Of a stretch of DNA of 64,000 bases, positions 8,086 to 16,486 are shown one piece after another; the stretch's first letter is position 1; every line of letters begins with the position of its first letter. A program made the position numbers and the translations under genes. A model generated the notes under the pieces. That model ran no database searches. It was not told the origin of the DNA and was given only the letters and a program-made list of their open reading frames with translations. This DNA is from Patulibacter minatonensis DSM 18081 (lineage in GTDB: Bacteria > Actinomycetota > Thermoleophilia > Solirubrobacterales > Solirubrobacteraceae): assembly GCF_000519325.1 (NCBI RefSeq), contig NZ_KI912613.1, positions 1,415,317 through 1,479,316 on the forward strand, given 5' to 3'.

Positions 8086-9308
8086 CCGTGCGCCCCCACC
8101 GGGCAGCCCGACGCCGAGCGCACCGCGACCGGCAGCTTCTTGATGCCGCGGAAGAAGTTCGAGCGCAGGCGCTCGGGGGTCCCCAGGACCTCGATCGTCA
8201 GGTCGCGGCGGACGAGCTCCTCGAGCAGGATCTCGCCCTCGAGCCGCGCCAGGTGCGACCCGATGCAGAAGTGCGGGCCGCGCCCGAAGCCGAGGTGCTT
8301 GTTCGGGGTCCGGTCGAGGATCAGGCGGTCGGGGTCGTCGAAGACGCGCTCGTCCCGGTTGGCCGACGTGAACCACAGGACGACCTTGTCGCCCTCCTTG
8401 ATCTGCTTCCCGTGGAGCTCGACGTCGCGCGTGGCCGTCCGCCGCATGCAGACGATGGGGGAGACCATCCGCACGACCTCCTCGATCGCCTGGCGCGGGG
8501 TGACGAGCCCGGCCTTCAGCCGCTCGCGCTCCTCCGGGTGCTGGTGCAGGAGCAACGCAGCCCCGGTCATCATGTTGCGCGTCGTCTCGTTGCCGGCGAC
8601 GAGCATCACGAGGTAGTAGGGGTCGAGCTCGTCGCGCTGCAGGCGCTGCCCGTCGACCTCGCCCTGCACGAGGACGCTGATCAGGTCCTCCTGCGGCGCG
8701 GCGCGCCGGGCCTCGGTGAGCTCGTGGAAGTAGTCGAAGACCTCGTGGCGGACGCGCTCGACGACCGCGGGGTCCGCGCCGTAGTCGGGGTCCGACTGGC
8801 CCGACATCACGTTTGTCCACTCGAGCAGCCGGTGGACGTCCTCCTTCGGCGCGCCGAGCATGGTGCCGAAGACGAGGATCGGGATCTGCATCGTCGCGGT
8901 GGCGACGAGGTCCGTCGTGCCGGCGGCGACCAGCGCGTCGAGGTGCTCGGTGACGACCTCGCGGGCCCGCGGCTCCATCCGGGAGACGCCCTCGCGGGTG
9001 AACTCGCTGGTGAGCAGGTTGCGCAGCAGCTTGTGGCGCGGCGGGTCCATGTTGTGGATCGACGGCTTGCCGTGCCCCTCGGCGCGGCGGCTCTCGATCT
9101 GCGTGCCCTGCGCGCTCGAGAACGTCTGCCAGTCCCCGGCGACCGCCTTGATGTCCTCGTACCTCGTGAGCGACCAGAACCCAGGGCCGTTCGCCTCGTC
9201 GTTCCAGTGGCACGGGTCCTCGTCGCGCAGGCGACGGAAGAGCGCCCCGTCCTCGCCGGCGACGAAGGGGTCCAGGTCCATGAGATCGATGTCCGACGCC
9301 TGCTGCAC
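8082..9308 (-). CDS. Cytochrome P450
   Basis: The product is 408 aa from a GTG with GAGGGA 6 nt upstream. It is a soluble bacterial class I P450. The I-helix is MLVAGNETTRN, the K-helix ExxR lies in EEVVRM, and the haem loop FGRGPHFCIGSHLARLE contains the Cys ligand. It needs a ferredoxin and reductase, neither of which is encoded in this window. It is the first gene of the six-gene operon and faces a divergent TetR gene across a palindrome. The likely role is to start oxidation of a hydrophobic or cyclic substrate that the ALDH, SDR and dikinase-like enzymes then process. Confidence 0.95.
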   Translation of the reverse strand: MQQASDIDLMDLDPFVAGEDGALFRRLRDEDPCHWNDEANGPGFWSLTRYEDIKAVAGDWQTFSSAQGTQIESRRAEGHGKPSIHNMDPPRHKLLRNLLTSEFTREGVSRMEPRAREVVTEHLDALVAAGTTDLVATATMQIPILVFGTMLGAPKEDVHRLLEWTNVMSGQSDPDYGADPAVVERVRHEVFDYFHELTEARRAAPQEDLISVLVQGEVDGQRLQRDELDPYYLVMLVAGNETTRNMMTGAALLLHQHPEERERLKAGLVTPRQAIEEVVRMVSPIVCMRRTATRDVELHGKQIKEGDKVVLWFTSANRDERVFDDPDRLILDRTPNKHLGFGRGPHFCIGSHLARLEGEILLEELVRRDLTIEVLGTPERLRSNFFRGIKKLPVAVRSASGCPVGAHG

Positions 9309-9334
9309 CGCGGCTCCCTCGGGCGGTTTGCGAT

Positions 9335-9352
9335 TGCGAATTCACATTCGCA
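9335..9352. promoter_or_regulatory. Palindromic operator between the P450 operon and its TetR gene
   Basis: TGCGAATTCACATTCGCA is a 7-bp perfect inverted repeat around TCAC. It is in an AT-richer patch between the divergent starts at 9308 and 9382. Size and position fit a TetR dimer site controlling both directions. Confidence 0.65.
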
Positions 9353-9381
9353 TTTTCTGTGACGCCTGTCAAACTGATCTC

Positions 9382-10014
9382 GTGGACGCTCCACCGGTGA
9401 CCTCCGCAGCACCTGCGACCGGCAACGCCCGGGGCCGCGCATCGCGTGCCCGGCTGCTCGACGCCGCCGCCGAGTGCTTCGGGGAGCGCGGCTACGCCGC
9501 CACCCGGATCGCGGACATCACGGCCGCCGCGGGCATGTCGCCGGCGAGCTTCTACCGGCACTTCCCGGACAAGGACGCGATCCTGCTGGAGGCGCTCGAG
9601 GGCCCGCTGGGGCTGCTCCTGGAGGCGACGGGTCCGCTGACGGAGGGCAGCTCCGTCGACCCGGAGGCGATCGTCGCGCGCAACACGGAGTTCTTCCGCG
9701 TCTACGCCCGGCACCGCGACGTCTTCCGCGTCCTGCGCGAGCTCGCGGCCGGCCACGAGCCGGGTCTCGACGCCGTCTGGCTGGACGTCCGTCGCGGCTA
9801 CGTCGACCGCATCGAGCGGTGGCTGCGGCGCCTGCAGGACCAGGGCGCGCTGCAGACCTCCGACGTCGCGATCCTGGCCGACGCGCTCGGGGGCGTCCTG
9901 GACCAGCTCGCCTACACGCGCCTGGCGCTCCGCCCGACTCCGCCGACGGACGAGGAGATCGAGGCGCTCGGGCGGGTCTCCGCGGAGATCTGGTCGCGGA
10001 CGCTCGGGGGGTAG
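9382..10014 (+). CDS. TetR-family regulator of the adjacent P450 operon
   Basis: The product is 210 aa from GTG (9382). The N-terminal HTH is typical of TetR (ARLLDAAAECFGERGYAATRIADITAAAGMSPAS then FYRHFPDKDAILLEAL, quoted as segments). The C-terminal ligand domain is variable. It is divergent from the P450 gene, with a perfect half-site palindrome between them, so it very likely represses that operon and is released by a pathway substrate or intermediate. Frames upstream of the GTG cover the operator and are not plausible protein, which supports this start. Confidence 0.9.
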   Translation: MDAPPVTSAAPATGNARGRASRARLLDAAAECFGERGYAATRIADITAAAGMSPASFYRHFPDKDAILLEALEGPLGLLLEATGPLTEGSSVDPEAIVARNTEFFRVYARHRDVFRVLRELAAGHEPGLDAVWLDVRRGYVDRIERWLRRLQDQGALQTSDVAILADALGGVLDQLAYTRLALRPTPPTDEEIEALGRVSAEIWSRTLGG

Positions 10015-10023
10015 GACTCCCGC

Positions 10024-10425
10024 CTACAGGTACCCGTGCGCCCGCCCGGCCGTCACGGCGTCCTCGCGCGTCGAGACGTCGAGGCACCGGTAGATCCGCT
10101 GCACGTGGGTCTTGACCGTGTTGGGGGAGAGGTGGAGCTTCATCGCGATCTGGCCCCGCGAGAGGGTGCTCGGGAGGAGCGCGAGGACCCGGTGCTCCGC
10201 GGCGGTCAGCCGCGGCGGGGCGGGGAACGCGTCGGGGGCCGGGGCCACGGAGGCGTCGGCGACCTGGGCGGTCAGCGCCTCGAGCTGGTCCTGGACCTCC
10301 CGTAGTCGCCGCTCGAGGATCCGGGCGCTGCGCAGGAGCGACGCGTGGCTGCGGTTGCTGATGCGCGGTGCCGTCGCGTGGCGGTGATCGTCGAGCGCGG
10401 TCGCGCGGTCGGCCTGCCGGGACAT
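10024..10425 (-). CDS. Small LuxR/GerE-type DNA-binding protein
   Basis: The product is 133 aa, starting MSRQADRATALDDH. Residues about 30-60 form a short charged helix (SLLRSARILERRLREVQDQ) that may dimerise as a coiled coil. Residues about 70-133 are a GerE HTH (LTAAEHRVLALLPSTLSRGQ, then SPNTVKTHVQRIYRCLDVST). No receiver or ligand domain is present, so it is an orphan regulator. It converges on the TetR gene 9 nt away and is divergent from the valine operon, which it may control; that is inferred from position only. Confidence 0.85.
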   Translation of the reverse strand: MSRQADRATALDDHRHATAPRISNRSHASLLRSARILERRLREVQDQLEALTAQVADASVAPAPDAFPAPPRLTAAEHRVLALLPSTLSRGQIAMKLHLSPNTVKTHVQRIYRCLDVSTREDAVTAGRAHGYL

Positions 10426-10554
10426 GCGGACACGGTACCGCGCGGCGCCGGCGCCGATCCACCGTCCGGTGTGACCGCTCCACCTGCCGTCCGGGAGGGC
10501 GCGGCGGTGCCGACGACGCGATGCGGATGGCCACACCCGCCACAAGCAGGCGGT

Positions 10555-10583
10555 TTGCCGATAGTCGGACTTCCTCCTATACT
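10555..10583 (+). promoter_or_regulatory. Sigma70-type promoter of the valine-catabolism operon
   Basis: TTGCCG (10555-10560) and TATACT (10578-10583) are separated by exactly 17 nt. They lie in an AT-rich patch 75 nt upstream of mmsA. A small leader hairpin, CCTCCG/CGGAGG, follows in the 5' untranslated region. Confidence 0.7.
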
Positions 10584-10657
10584 CGGCCTCGTGCCTCCGC
10601 ACGACGGAGGTGCGTATCCGTGCGCCCGCTGCGCAACTCCCGGGAAAGGTCCCCGAC

Positions 10658-12184
10658 ATGAGCTCCATCGCCACCGTCATCCCGCACTTCGTCGGCGGTG
10701 CCCGCCTCGAGGGCACGTCCGATCGCTTCGCCGACGTCTTCGACCCGTCCACCGGTCAGGTCCAGGCGCAGGTCGCGCTGGCCTCGAAGGCCGAGGTCGA
10801 CGCCGCGATCAAGAACGCCGAGGAGGCGCAGCCGGCCTGGGCCGCGCAGAACCCGCAGAAGCGCGCGCGGATCCTCAACAAGTTCATCAACCTGATCAAC
10901 GAGAACGGCCAGGAGCTCGCCGAGCTGCTCTCGTCCGAGCACGGCAAGACGGTCCCGGACGCCAAGGGCGACATCCAGCGCGGCGTCGAGGTCGCGGAGT
11001 TCGCCACCGGCATCGCCCACCTGCTCAAGGGCGAGTACACCGACGCCGCCGGCACGGGCATCGACGTCTACTCGATGCGCCAGCCGCTCGGCGTCGTCGC
11101 CGGCATCACGCCCTTCAACTTCCCGGCGATGATCCCGCTGTGGAAGCTCGCCCCGGCCATCGCCGCCGGCAACGCCTTCATCCTCAAGCCGTCCGAGCGC
11201 GACCCCTCCGTGCCGCTGCGCCTCGCCGAGCTCGCGCTCGAGGCCGGGCTGCCCGCCGGCATCCTGAACGTCGTCAACGGCGACAAGGAGGCCGTCGACG
11301 CGATCCTGGACTCCGAGATCATCAAGGCCGTCGGCTTCGTCGGCTCGACCCCGATCGCGCAGTACATCTACACGCGGGCGGCCGAGACCGGCAAGCGGGC
11401 GCAGTGCTTCGGCGGCGCGAAGAACCACGCGATCATCATGCCCGACGCCGATCTCGACGAGGTCGTCGACGCCCTCGTCGGCGCGGCGTACGGCTCGGCC
11501 GGCGAGCGCTGCATGGCGATCTCCGTCGCCGTCCCGGTCGGCAAGGACACCGCCGACCGCCTGATCGCGGCCTTGAAGCCCAAGGTCGAGGCCCTCCGCA
11601 TCGGCGCGCCGACGGACCCGAACGTCGACTACGGCCCGCTCGTCACGCAGGCCGCCAAGGACCGCGTCCTCGAGTACATCCAGATCGGCAAGGACGAGGG
11701 CGCCGAGCTCGTCGTCGACGGCCGCGAGGGCAAGGTCGAGGGCGACGAGAACGGCTTCTACGTGGCCGGCACCCTGTTCGACCACGTCAAGCCCGAGCAC
11801 CGCATCTACAAGGAGGAGATCTTCGGCCCCGCGCTGATGGTCATCCGCGCGGACGACTTCGAGCACGCCCTGTCGCTGCCGTCCGAGCACGACTACGGCA
11901 ACGGCGCCGCGATCTTCACCCGCGACGGCCACACCGCCCGCGAGTTCGCCCGCCGCATCGACACCGGCATGATCGGCATCAACGTGCCGATCCCCGTGCC
12001 GATCGCGTACCACACGTTCGGCGGCTGGAAGAAGTCCGGCTTCGGCGACCTCAACCAGCACGGCCCCGACTCGATCCGCTTCTACACGAAGACGAAGACC
12101 GTCACGCAGCGCTGGCCCAAGCCCGCCTCGGACGACGACTCCACCGCGGGTGGCTCGCACTTCGTCATCCCGACGATGAACTAG
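10658..12184 (+). CDS. mmsA: Methylmalonate-semialdehyde dehydrogenase (CoA-acylating)
   Basis: The product is 508 aa, the normal family length. The start MSSIATVIPHFVGG is chosen because it has a purine-rich site upstream and matches the usual family N-terminus (HfigG). Motifs are GITPFNFPAMIPLWK, ILKPSERDPSVP, VGSTPIAQYIY, KNHAIIMPDAD and the catalytic Cys in GSAGERCMAIS. MmsA converts methylmalonate semialdehyde plus CoA and NAD to propionyl-CoA and CO2, the last step of valine degradation. It heads an operon whose other genes supply the earlier steps. Confidence 0.95.
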   Translation: MSSIATVIPHFVGGARLEGTSDRFADVFDPSTGQVQAQVALASKAEVDAAIKNAEEAQPAWAAQNPQKRARILNKFINLINENGQELAELLSSEHGKTVPDAKGDIQRGVEVAEFATGIAHLLKGEYTDAAGTGIDVYSMRQPLGVVAGITPFNFPAMIPLWKLAPAIAAGNAFILKPSERDPSVPLRLAELALEAGLPAGILNVVNGDKEAVDAILDSEIIKAVGFVGSTPIAQYIYTRAAETGKRAQCFGGAKNHAIIMPDADLDEVVDALVGAAYGSAGERCMAISVAVPVGKDTADRLIAALKPKVEALRIGAPTDPNVDYGPLVTQAAKDRVLEYIQIGKDEGAELVVDGREGKVEGDENGFYVAGTLFDHVKPEHRIYKEEIFGPALMVIRADDFEHALSLPSEHDYGNGAAIFTRDGHTAREFARRIDTGMIGINVPIPVPIAYHTFGGWKKSGFGDLNQHGPDSIRFYTKTKTVTQRWPKPASDDDSTAGGSHFVIPTMN

Positions 12185-12223
12185 CGGCCCGCCCGCCCGG
12201 ACGACGACAGCACGAGGAGCACC

Positions 12224-13387
12224 ATGTCCACGGTCAGTGGCACCGCCCCCTTCCACCTCGACGACGACCAGCGCGAGATCGCGGCGATGGCGCGGCAGTT
12301 CGCCGACGACCGGATCGCCCCGGGCGCGGTCGAGTGGGACGAGGAGAAGCACCTGCCCGTGGACGTGCTCCGCGAGGCCGCGGAGCTCGGGCTCGGCGCG
12401 ATCTACTGCGACGAGGAGTTCGGCGGGTCCGGGATGACCCGCCTGGACTCCGCGCTGATCTTCGAGGCGCTCGGCACCGGCTGTCCGACGATCGCCGCCT
12501 ACACCTCGATCCACAACATGGCGACGTGGATGATCGACACGTTCGGCGACGACGAGCAGCGGGCGAAGTGGATCCCGGGCCTCGCGTCGATGGAGACGCT
12601 CGGCGCGTACTGCCTGACCGAGGCCGGTGCCGGCTCCGACGCCGCGGGCCTCGCCACGACGGCGCGGCTCGACGGGGACCACTACGTCCTCAACGGTGCC
12701 AAGCAGTTCATCTCCGGCGCCGGCGTCGCCGGGGTCTACGTGATCATGGCCCGCACCGGCGACAAGGGCCCGAAGGGCATCACCGCCTTCGTCGTCGAGG
12801 ACGGCACCGAGGGCCTGTCGTTCGGCAAGCAGGAGCACAAGATGGGCTGGCGCGCCCAGCCCACCGCGTCGGTCAACCTCGACGACTGCCGGGTGCCGGT
12901 CGCCAACCGCCTCGGCGAGGAGGGCGGCGGCTTCCGGATCGCGATGGCCGGCCTCGACGGCGGTCGCCTGAACATCGCCGCCTGCTCCATGGGCGGCGCG
13001 CAGTCGGCCCTCGAGAAGACCATCCAGTACGTCGGCGAGCGCGAGCAGTTCGGCCAGCCGATCGGCCGCTTCCAGAGCATCCAGTTCTCGATCGCCGACA
13101 TGGCGACCGAGCTCGAGATGGCTCGCACGTTCCTCTGGCGCGCGGCCTCGGCGCTGGACGCGAAGGACCCGGACAAGACGCGCCTCTGCGCGATGGCCAA
13201 GCGCACCGTCACCGACATCACGATCGAGGTCGCGGACAAGGCGCTGCAGCTGCACGGCGGCTACGGCTACCTCAGCGAGTACGGCCTCGAGAAGATCGTC
13301 CGCGACCTCCGCGCCCACCAGATCATCGAGGGCACCAACGAGGTCATGCGCGTCATCGTGGCGCGCGACATCATGGGCCGCGTCTGA
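12224..13387 (+). CDS. Acyl-CoA dehydrogenase, probably isobutyryl-CoA dehydrogenase
   Basis: The product is 387 aa. The FAD/acyl-CoA dehydrogenase signatures are YCLTEAGAGSDAAGLATTA, FISGAGVAGVYVIMARTG, GMGGAQSALE-like helices and ALQLHGGYGYL, with the catalytic Glu in HQIIEGTNEVMR. It would oxidise isobutyryl-CoA to methacrylyl-CoA using electron-transfer flavoprotein. Its place between mmsA and the HIBYL-CoA hydrolase gene fits IBDH. The last 40 nt including the stop are repeated exactly at 13440-13479. Confidence 0.93.
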   Translation: MSTVSGTAPFHLDDDQREIAAMARQFADDRIAPGAVEWDEEKHLPVDVLREAAELGLGAIYCDEEFGGSGMTRLDSALIFEALGTGCPTIAAYTSIHNMATWMIDTFGDDEQRAKWIPGLASMETLGAYCLTEAGAGSDAAGLATTARLDGDHYVLNGAKQFISGAGVAGVYVIMARTGDKGPKGITAFVVEDGTEGLSFGKQEHKMGWRAQPTASVNLDDCRVPVANRLGEEGGGFRIAMAGLDGGRLNIAACSMGGAQSALEKTIQYVGEREQFGQPIGRFQSIQFSIADMATELEMARTFLWRAASALDAKDPDKTRLCAMAKRTVTDITIEVADKALQLHGGYGYLSEYGLEKIVRDLRAHQIIEGTNEVMRVIVARDIMGRV

Positions 13388-13479
13388 TGACGACGGGGAT
13401 GATCAACAGGTCGCCCACCCGAACCCCCGACGACGTCGCGCGCGTCATCGTGGCGCGCGACATCATGGGCCGCGTCTGA
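13387..13479 (+). pseudogene. Duplicated 3' end of the acyl-CoA dehydrogenase gene (30-codon frame)
   Basis: The 40 nt at 13348-13387 (encoding RVIVARDIMGRV and stop) recur identically at 13440-13479. An ATG overlapping the TGA of the real gene opens a 30-codon frame, MTTGMINRSPTRTPDD followed by VARVIVARDIMGRV. It is most simply a relic of local duplication or of an insertion/excision event, not a functional protein. Confidence 0.7.
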
Positions 13480-13549
13480 GCAGTTCCCCGCCGCGGGCGC
13501 TCGCGCCCGCGGCACTCATCGTCGTTCCCCTTCCTGTTAGGACTCCTGC

Positions 13550-14650
13550 ATGAGCCTGCGGACCCCGCCCGCCACCGAGCCCGATGCCGAGGACACCGAC
13601 GTCCTCGTCCGCAAGGACAACGCGCTCGGCCGGATCACCCTGAACCGGCCGAAGTCGATCAACGCCCTGAGCCTGGAGATGGTCCGCCAGATCCAGGTCG
13701 GGCTCGACCGCTTCGAGGATGACCCGTCGATCGAGATCGTCCTCCTGGACGGTGCCGGCGACCGCGGCTTCTGCGCCGGTGGCGACATCATCGCCCTGTC
13801 GGACTCCGCGAAGCAGGGCACCGACGACGCCCGCGTCTTCTGGACGGAGGAGTACGTCCTGAACGCGCGGATCGCGAACTTCCCCAAGCCCGTCGTCGCG
13901 ATCATGGACGGCGTCGTCATGGGTGGCGGCATCGGGCTCGCCGGCCACGCCAGCCACCGCATCGCGACCGAGCGGCTCGTCTCGGCGATGCCCGAGGTCG
14001 GCATCGGCTTCTCGCCCGACGTCGGCGGCACCTGGCTGCTGTCGCGCCAGGAGGGTGAGCTCGGCACGCACCTCGCGCTGACCGGTGCCCGCATCGGTGC
14101 CCGCGACGCCGTCGCCGCCGGCCTGGCGGACCGCATCATCGCGTCGTCCGCCGTCGAGGAGCTCGTCTCCGAGCTCGCGACCGGCGACCTCGAGGGCGCG
14201 CTCGACACCGCCGAGGAGGTCGACGTCGAGATCCCCGACGGCAACCTCGCCGAGGGCCGGCAGTGGATCGCCGCCTGCTACGCGCACGACACCGCCGAGG
14301 AGATCGTCGCCGCCCTGCAGGCCCGGACCGAGAAGGCCGCGAAGGTCTCGGCGCTCGGCATCCTCTCCAAGTCGCCGACGTCGGTGAAGGTCGCGCTGCG
14401 CGGCCTCCGCGCCGCGCGCGACATGGCCTCCCTCGAGGACGCCCTGCAGCAGGAGCTGCGGATCTCGGTCGGCTTCCTGGCGCACCCCGACTTCGTCGAG
14501 GGCGTCCGGGCACAGGTCATCGACAAGGACCGCAAGCCGCAGTGGAGCCCCGCGAAGCTCGAGGAGGTCGACGACGCGACCGTCGAGGGCTTCTTCGCCT
14601 CCCTGGGTGAGCACGACCTGGATCTCGACACGGACGGAGCGCGCAGCTGA
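13550..14650 (+). CDS. 3-hydroxyisobutyryl-CoA hydrolase
   Basis: The product is 366 aa, the size of HIBYL-CoA hydrolases and about 100 residues longer than enoyl-CoA hydratases. The crotonase oxyanion-hole motifs are [11 protein letters not shown] and [19 protein letters not shown]. The hydrolase-type block [19 protein letters not shown] carries the Glu/Asp pair, and the C-terminal [18 protein letters not shown] is characteristic. It releases 3-hydroxyisobutyrate from its CoA ester, feeding MmsB. The TGA overlaps the ATG of mmsB by one base. Confidence 0.93.
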   Translation: MSLRTPPATEPDAEDTDVLVRKDNALGRITLNRPKSINALSLEMVRQIQVGLDRFEDDPSIEIVLLDGAGDRGFCAGGDIIALSDSAKQGTDDARVFWTEEYVLNARIANFPKPVVAIMDGVVMGGGIGLAGHASHRIATERLVSAMPEVGIGFSPDVGGTWLLSRQEGELGTHLALTGARIGARDAVAAGLADRIIASSAVEELVSELATGDLEGALDTAEEVDVEIPDGNLAEGRQWIAACYAHDTAEEIVAALQARTEKAAKVSALGILSKSPTSVKVALRGLRAARDMASLEDALQQELRISVGFLAHPDFVEGVRAQVIDKDRKPQWSPAKLEEVDDATVEGFFASLGEHDLDLDTDGARS

Positions 14651-15591
14651 TGAGCACGGACAAGACCCCCGCAGACACGACGATCGGGTTCGTCGGCCTC
14701 GGCCACATGGGCGGGCCGATGGCGATCAACCTCGCCAAGGCCGGCTACACGGTCCACGGCTTCGACCTGGTCCCGGAGGCCGTCGAGAAGGCGAAGGCCG
14801 AGGGCGTGATCCCGGTCGACTCGGTCGCCGCGGCCGCGACCGGCGCCGACGTCGTGATCACGTCGCTGCCCAACGGCGGCCTCGTGAAGAAGGTCTACGA
14901 CGGCGCCGAGGGCGTCCTCGCGAACGCGACGAAGGGCGCGCTCCTCATCGACACGTCGACGATCGACGTCGACGAGGCCCGCGCGTCCGCCACCGACGCC
15001 GAGGCCGCGGGCCTCACGCACCTCGACGCCCCCGTCTCCGGCGGCGTCGTCGGCGCGACGAACGGCACGCTCGCGTTCATGGTCGGCGGGCGGGACGACG
15101 TCTTCGCCGCCGCCGCGCCGTACTTCGACGTGATGGGCGCCAAGGCCGTCCACTGCGGCGCGTCCGGTGCCGGCCAGGCCGTGAAGCTCTGCAACAACAT
15201 GCTGCTGGCGATCCACCAGATCGGCGTCGGCGAGGCCTTCGCGCTGGCCGAGAAGCTCGGCGTGCAGGACCAGGTCTTCTACGACGTCGCGTCCGCGGCC
15301 ACCGGCACCTGCTGGGCCCTGAACGTCAACTGTCCGGTCCCGGGCCCCGTGCCGGCGAGCCCCGCCAACCGGGACTACTCGGGCGGCTTCGCGGTCGGCC
15401 TGATGAACAAGGACCTCGGCCTGGCGCTCGCCGCCGTCGAGAAGAACGGCGTGCACGCCGAGCTCGGCAAGGCCGCCGGCCAGATCTACTCGTCGCTGAA
15501 CGAGACCGACGCGGCGACGAAGGACTTCTCCGTCGTCTACACCCAGATCGCCGAGAAGTCCGGCGTCGTCAAGGGCGGGAGCGCCGCATGA
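14650..15591 (+). CDS. mmsB: 3-hydroxyisobutyrate dehydrogenase
   Basis: The product is 313 aa. The N-terminal NAD-binding motif is [20 protein letters not shown]. The substrate motif is [22 protein letters not shown] and the catalytic Lys lies in [13 protein letters not shown]. It oxidises 3-hydroxyisobutyrate to methylmalonate semialdehyde, the substrate of MmsA. Start and stop both overlap neighbouring genes (TGATG and ATGA), so the operon is translationally coupled. Confidence 0.96.
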   Translation: MSTDKTPADTTIGFVGLGHMGGPMAINLAKAGYTVHGFDLVPEAVEKAKAEGVIPVDSVAAAATGADVVITSLPNGGLVKKVYDGAEGVLANATKGALLIDTSTIDVDEARASATDAEAAGLTHLDAPVSGGVVGATNGTLAFMVGGRDDVFAAAAPYFDVMGAKAVHCGASGAGQAVKLCNNMLLAIHQIGVGEAFALAEKLGVQDQVFYDVASAATGTCWALNVNCPVPGPVPASPANRDYSGGFAVGLMNKDLGLALAAVEKNGVHAELGKAAGQIYSSLNETDAATKDFSVVYTQIAEKSGVVKGGSAA

Positions 15592-16376
15592 GCACCACCG
15601 AGAGCACCTACGAGACCGTCCTCCTCGAGCGACACGACCGCGTCGCGCTCGTCACGCTGAACCGCCCGAAGGCGCTGAACGCGCTGTCGCTGCAGGTCAT
15701 GGAGGAGATCACCGCTCTCCTGACCGAGCTCGACACGGACCCGGGCGTCGGCGCGATCGTCATCACCGGCTCGGCCAAGGCGTTCGCCGCCGGTGCCGAC
15801 ATCAAGGAGATGGCGCCGCAGTCCTACATGGACATGTACGCCGCGGACTGGTTCGCCGGCTGGGACGCCATCCAGCGCGTCCGCACCCCGATCGTCACCG
15901 CCGTCGCGGGCTACGCCCTGGGCGGCGGCTGCGAGCTGGCGATGATGGGCGACGTCCTCCTCGCGGCCGACACCGCGGTCTTCGGGCAGCCGGAGATCAA
16001 GCTCGGCGTCATGCCGGGCATGGGCGGCTCGCAGCGCCTGACCCGCGCCGTCGGCAAGGCGAAGGCCATGGAGCTCTGCCTGACCGGTCGCAACATGAAG
16101 GCCGAGGAGGCCGAGCGCGCCGGCCTGGTCTCGCGCATCGTCCCCGCCGACGACCTGATCGAGGACGCGCTGAAGACCGCCGCGACCATCGCCGGGATGA
16201 GCAAGCCGATCGCGCAGATGACGAAGGAGACCGTCAACCGCGCGCAGGAGGTCTCGCTCGCCGAGGGCCTCCTCTTCGAGCGCCGCGTCTTCCACGCGAT
16301 GTTCGCGACGAACGACCAGAAGGAAGGCATGGCCGCCTTCGTCGAGAAGCGCAAGGCGGAGTTCGAGAACAAGTGA
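15588..16376 (+). CDS. Enoyl-CoA hydratase
   Basis: The product is 262 aa, the standard crotonase size. Motifs are [13 protein letters not shown] (first oxyanion segment) and [19 protein letters not shown]. The catalytic Glu pair region is [20 protein letters not shown]. It hydrates methacrylyl-CoA to 3-hydroxyisobutyryl-CoA in the valine route, and may also act on other short enoyl-CoAs. It is the last gene of the operon and precedes a 34-bp palindrome. Confidence 0.95.
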   Translation: MSTTESTYETVLLERHDRVALVTLNRPKALNALSLQVMEEITALLTELDTDPGVGAIVITGSAKAFAAGADIKEMAPQSYMDMYAADWFAGWDAIQRVRTPIVTAVAGYALGGGCELAMMGDVLLAADTAVFGQPEIKLGVMPGMGGSQRLTRAVGKAKAMELCLTGRNMKAEEAERAGLVSRIVPADDLIEDALKTAATIAGMSKPIAQMTKETVNRAQEVSLAEGLLFERRVFHAMFATNDQKEGMAAFVEKRKAEFENK

Positions 16377-16436
16377 GGACCGCGCGCCGGCACCGCCGGC
16401 GCACCCTCTTCGCGGTCCTCGGACCGCACCGATCGT

Positions 16437-16470
16437 CGTCGACGGCCGGCCCGCGGGCCGGCCGTCGACG
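16437..16470. terminator. 34-bp perfect palindrome between convergent genes
   Basis: A perfect self-complementary stretch, CGTCGACGGCCGGCCC then GC then its complement, sits between the valine operon (+) and the lipase gene (-). It probably acts as a bidirectional terminator. Confidence 0.65.
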
Positions 16471-16486
16471 TTCCGGGCGCCGGCGC

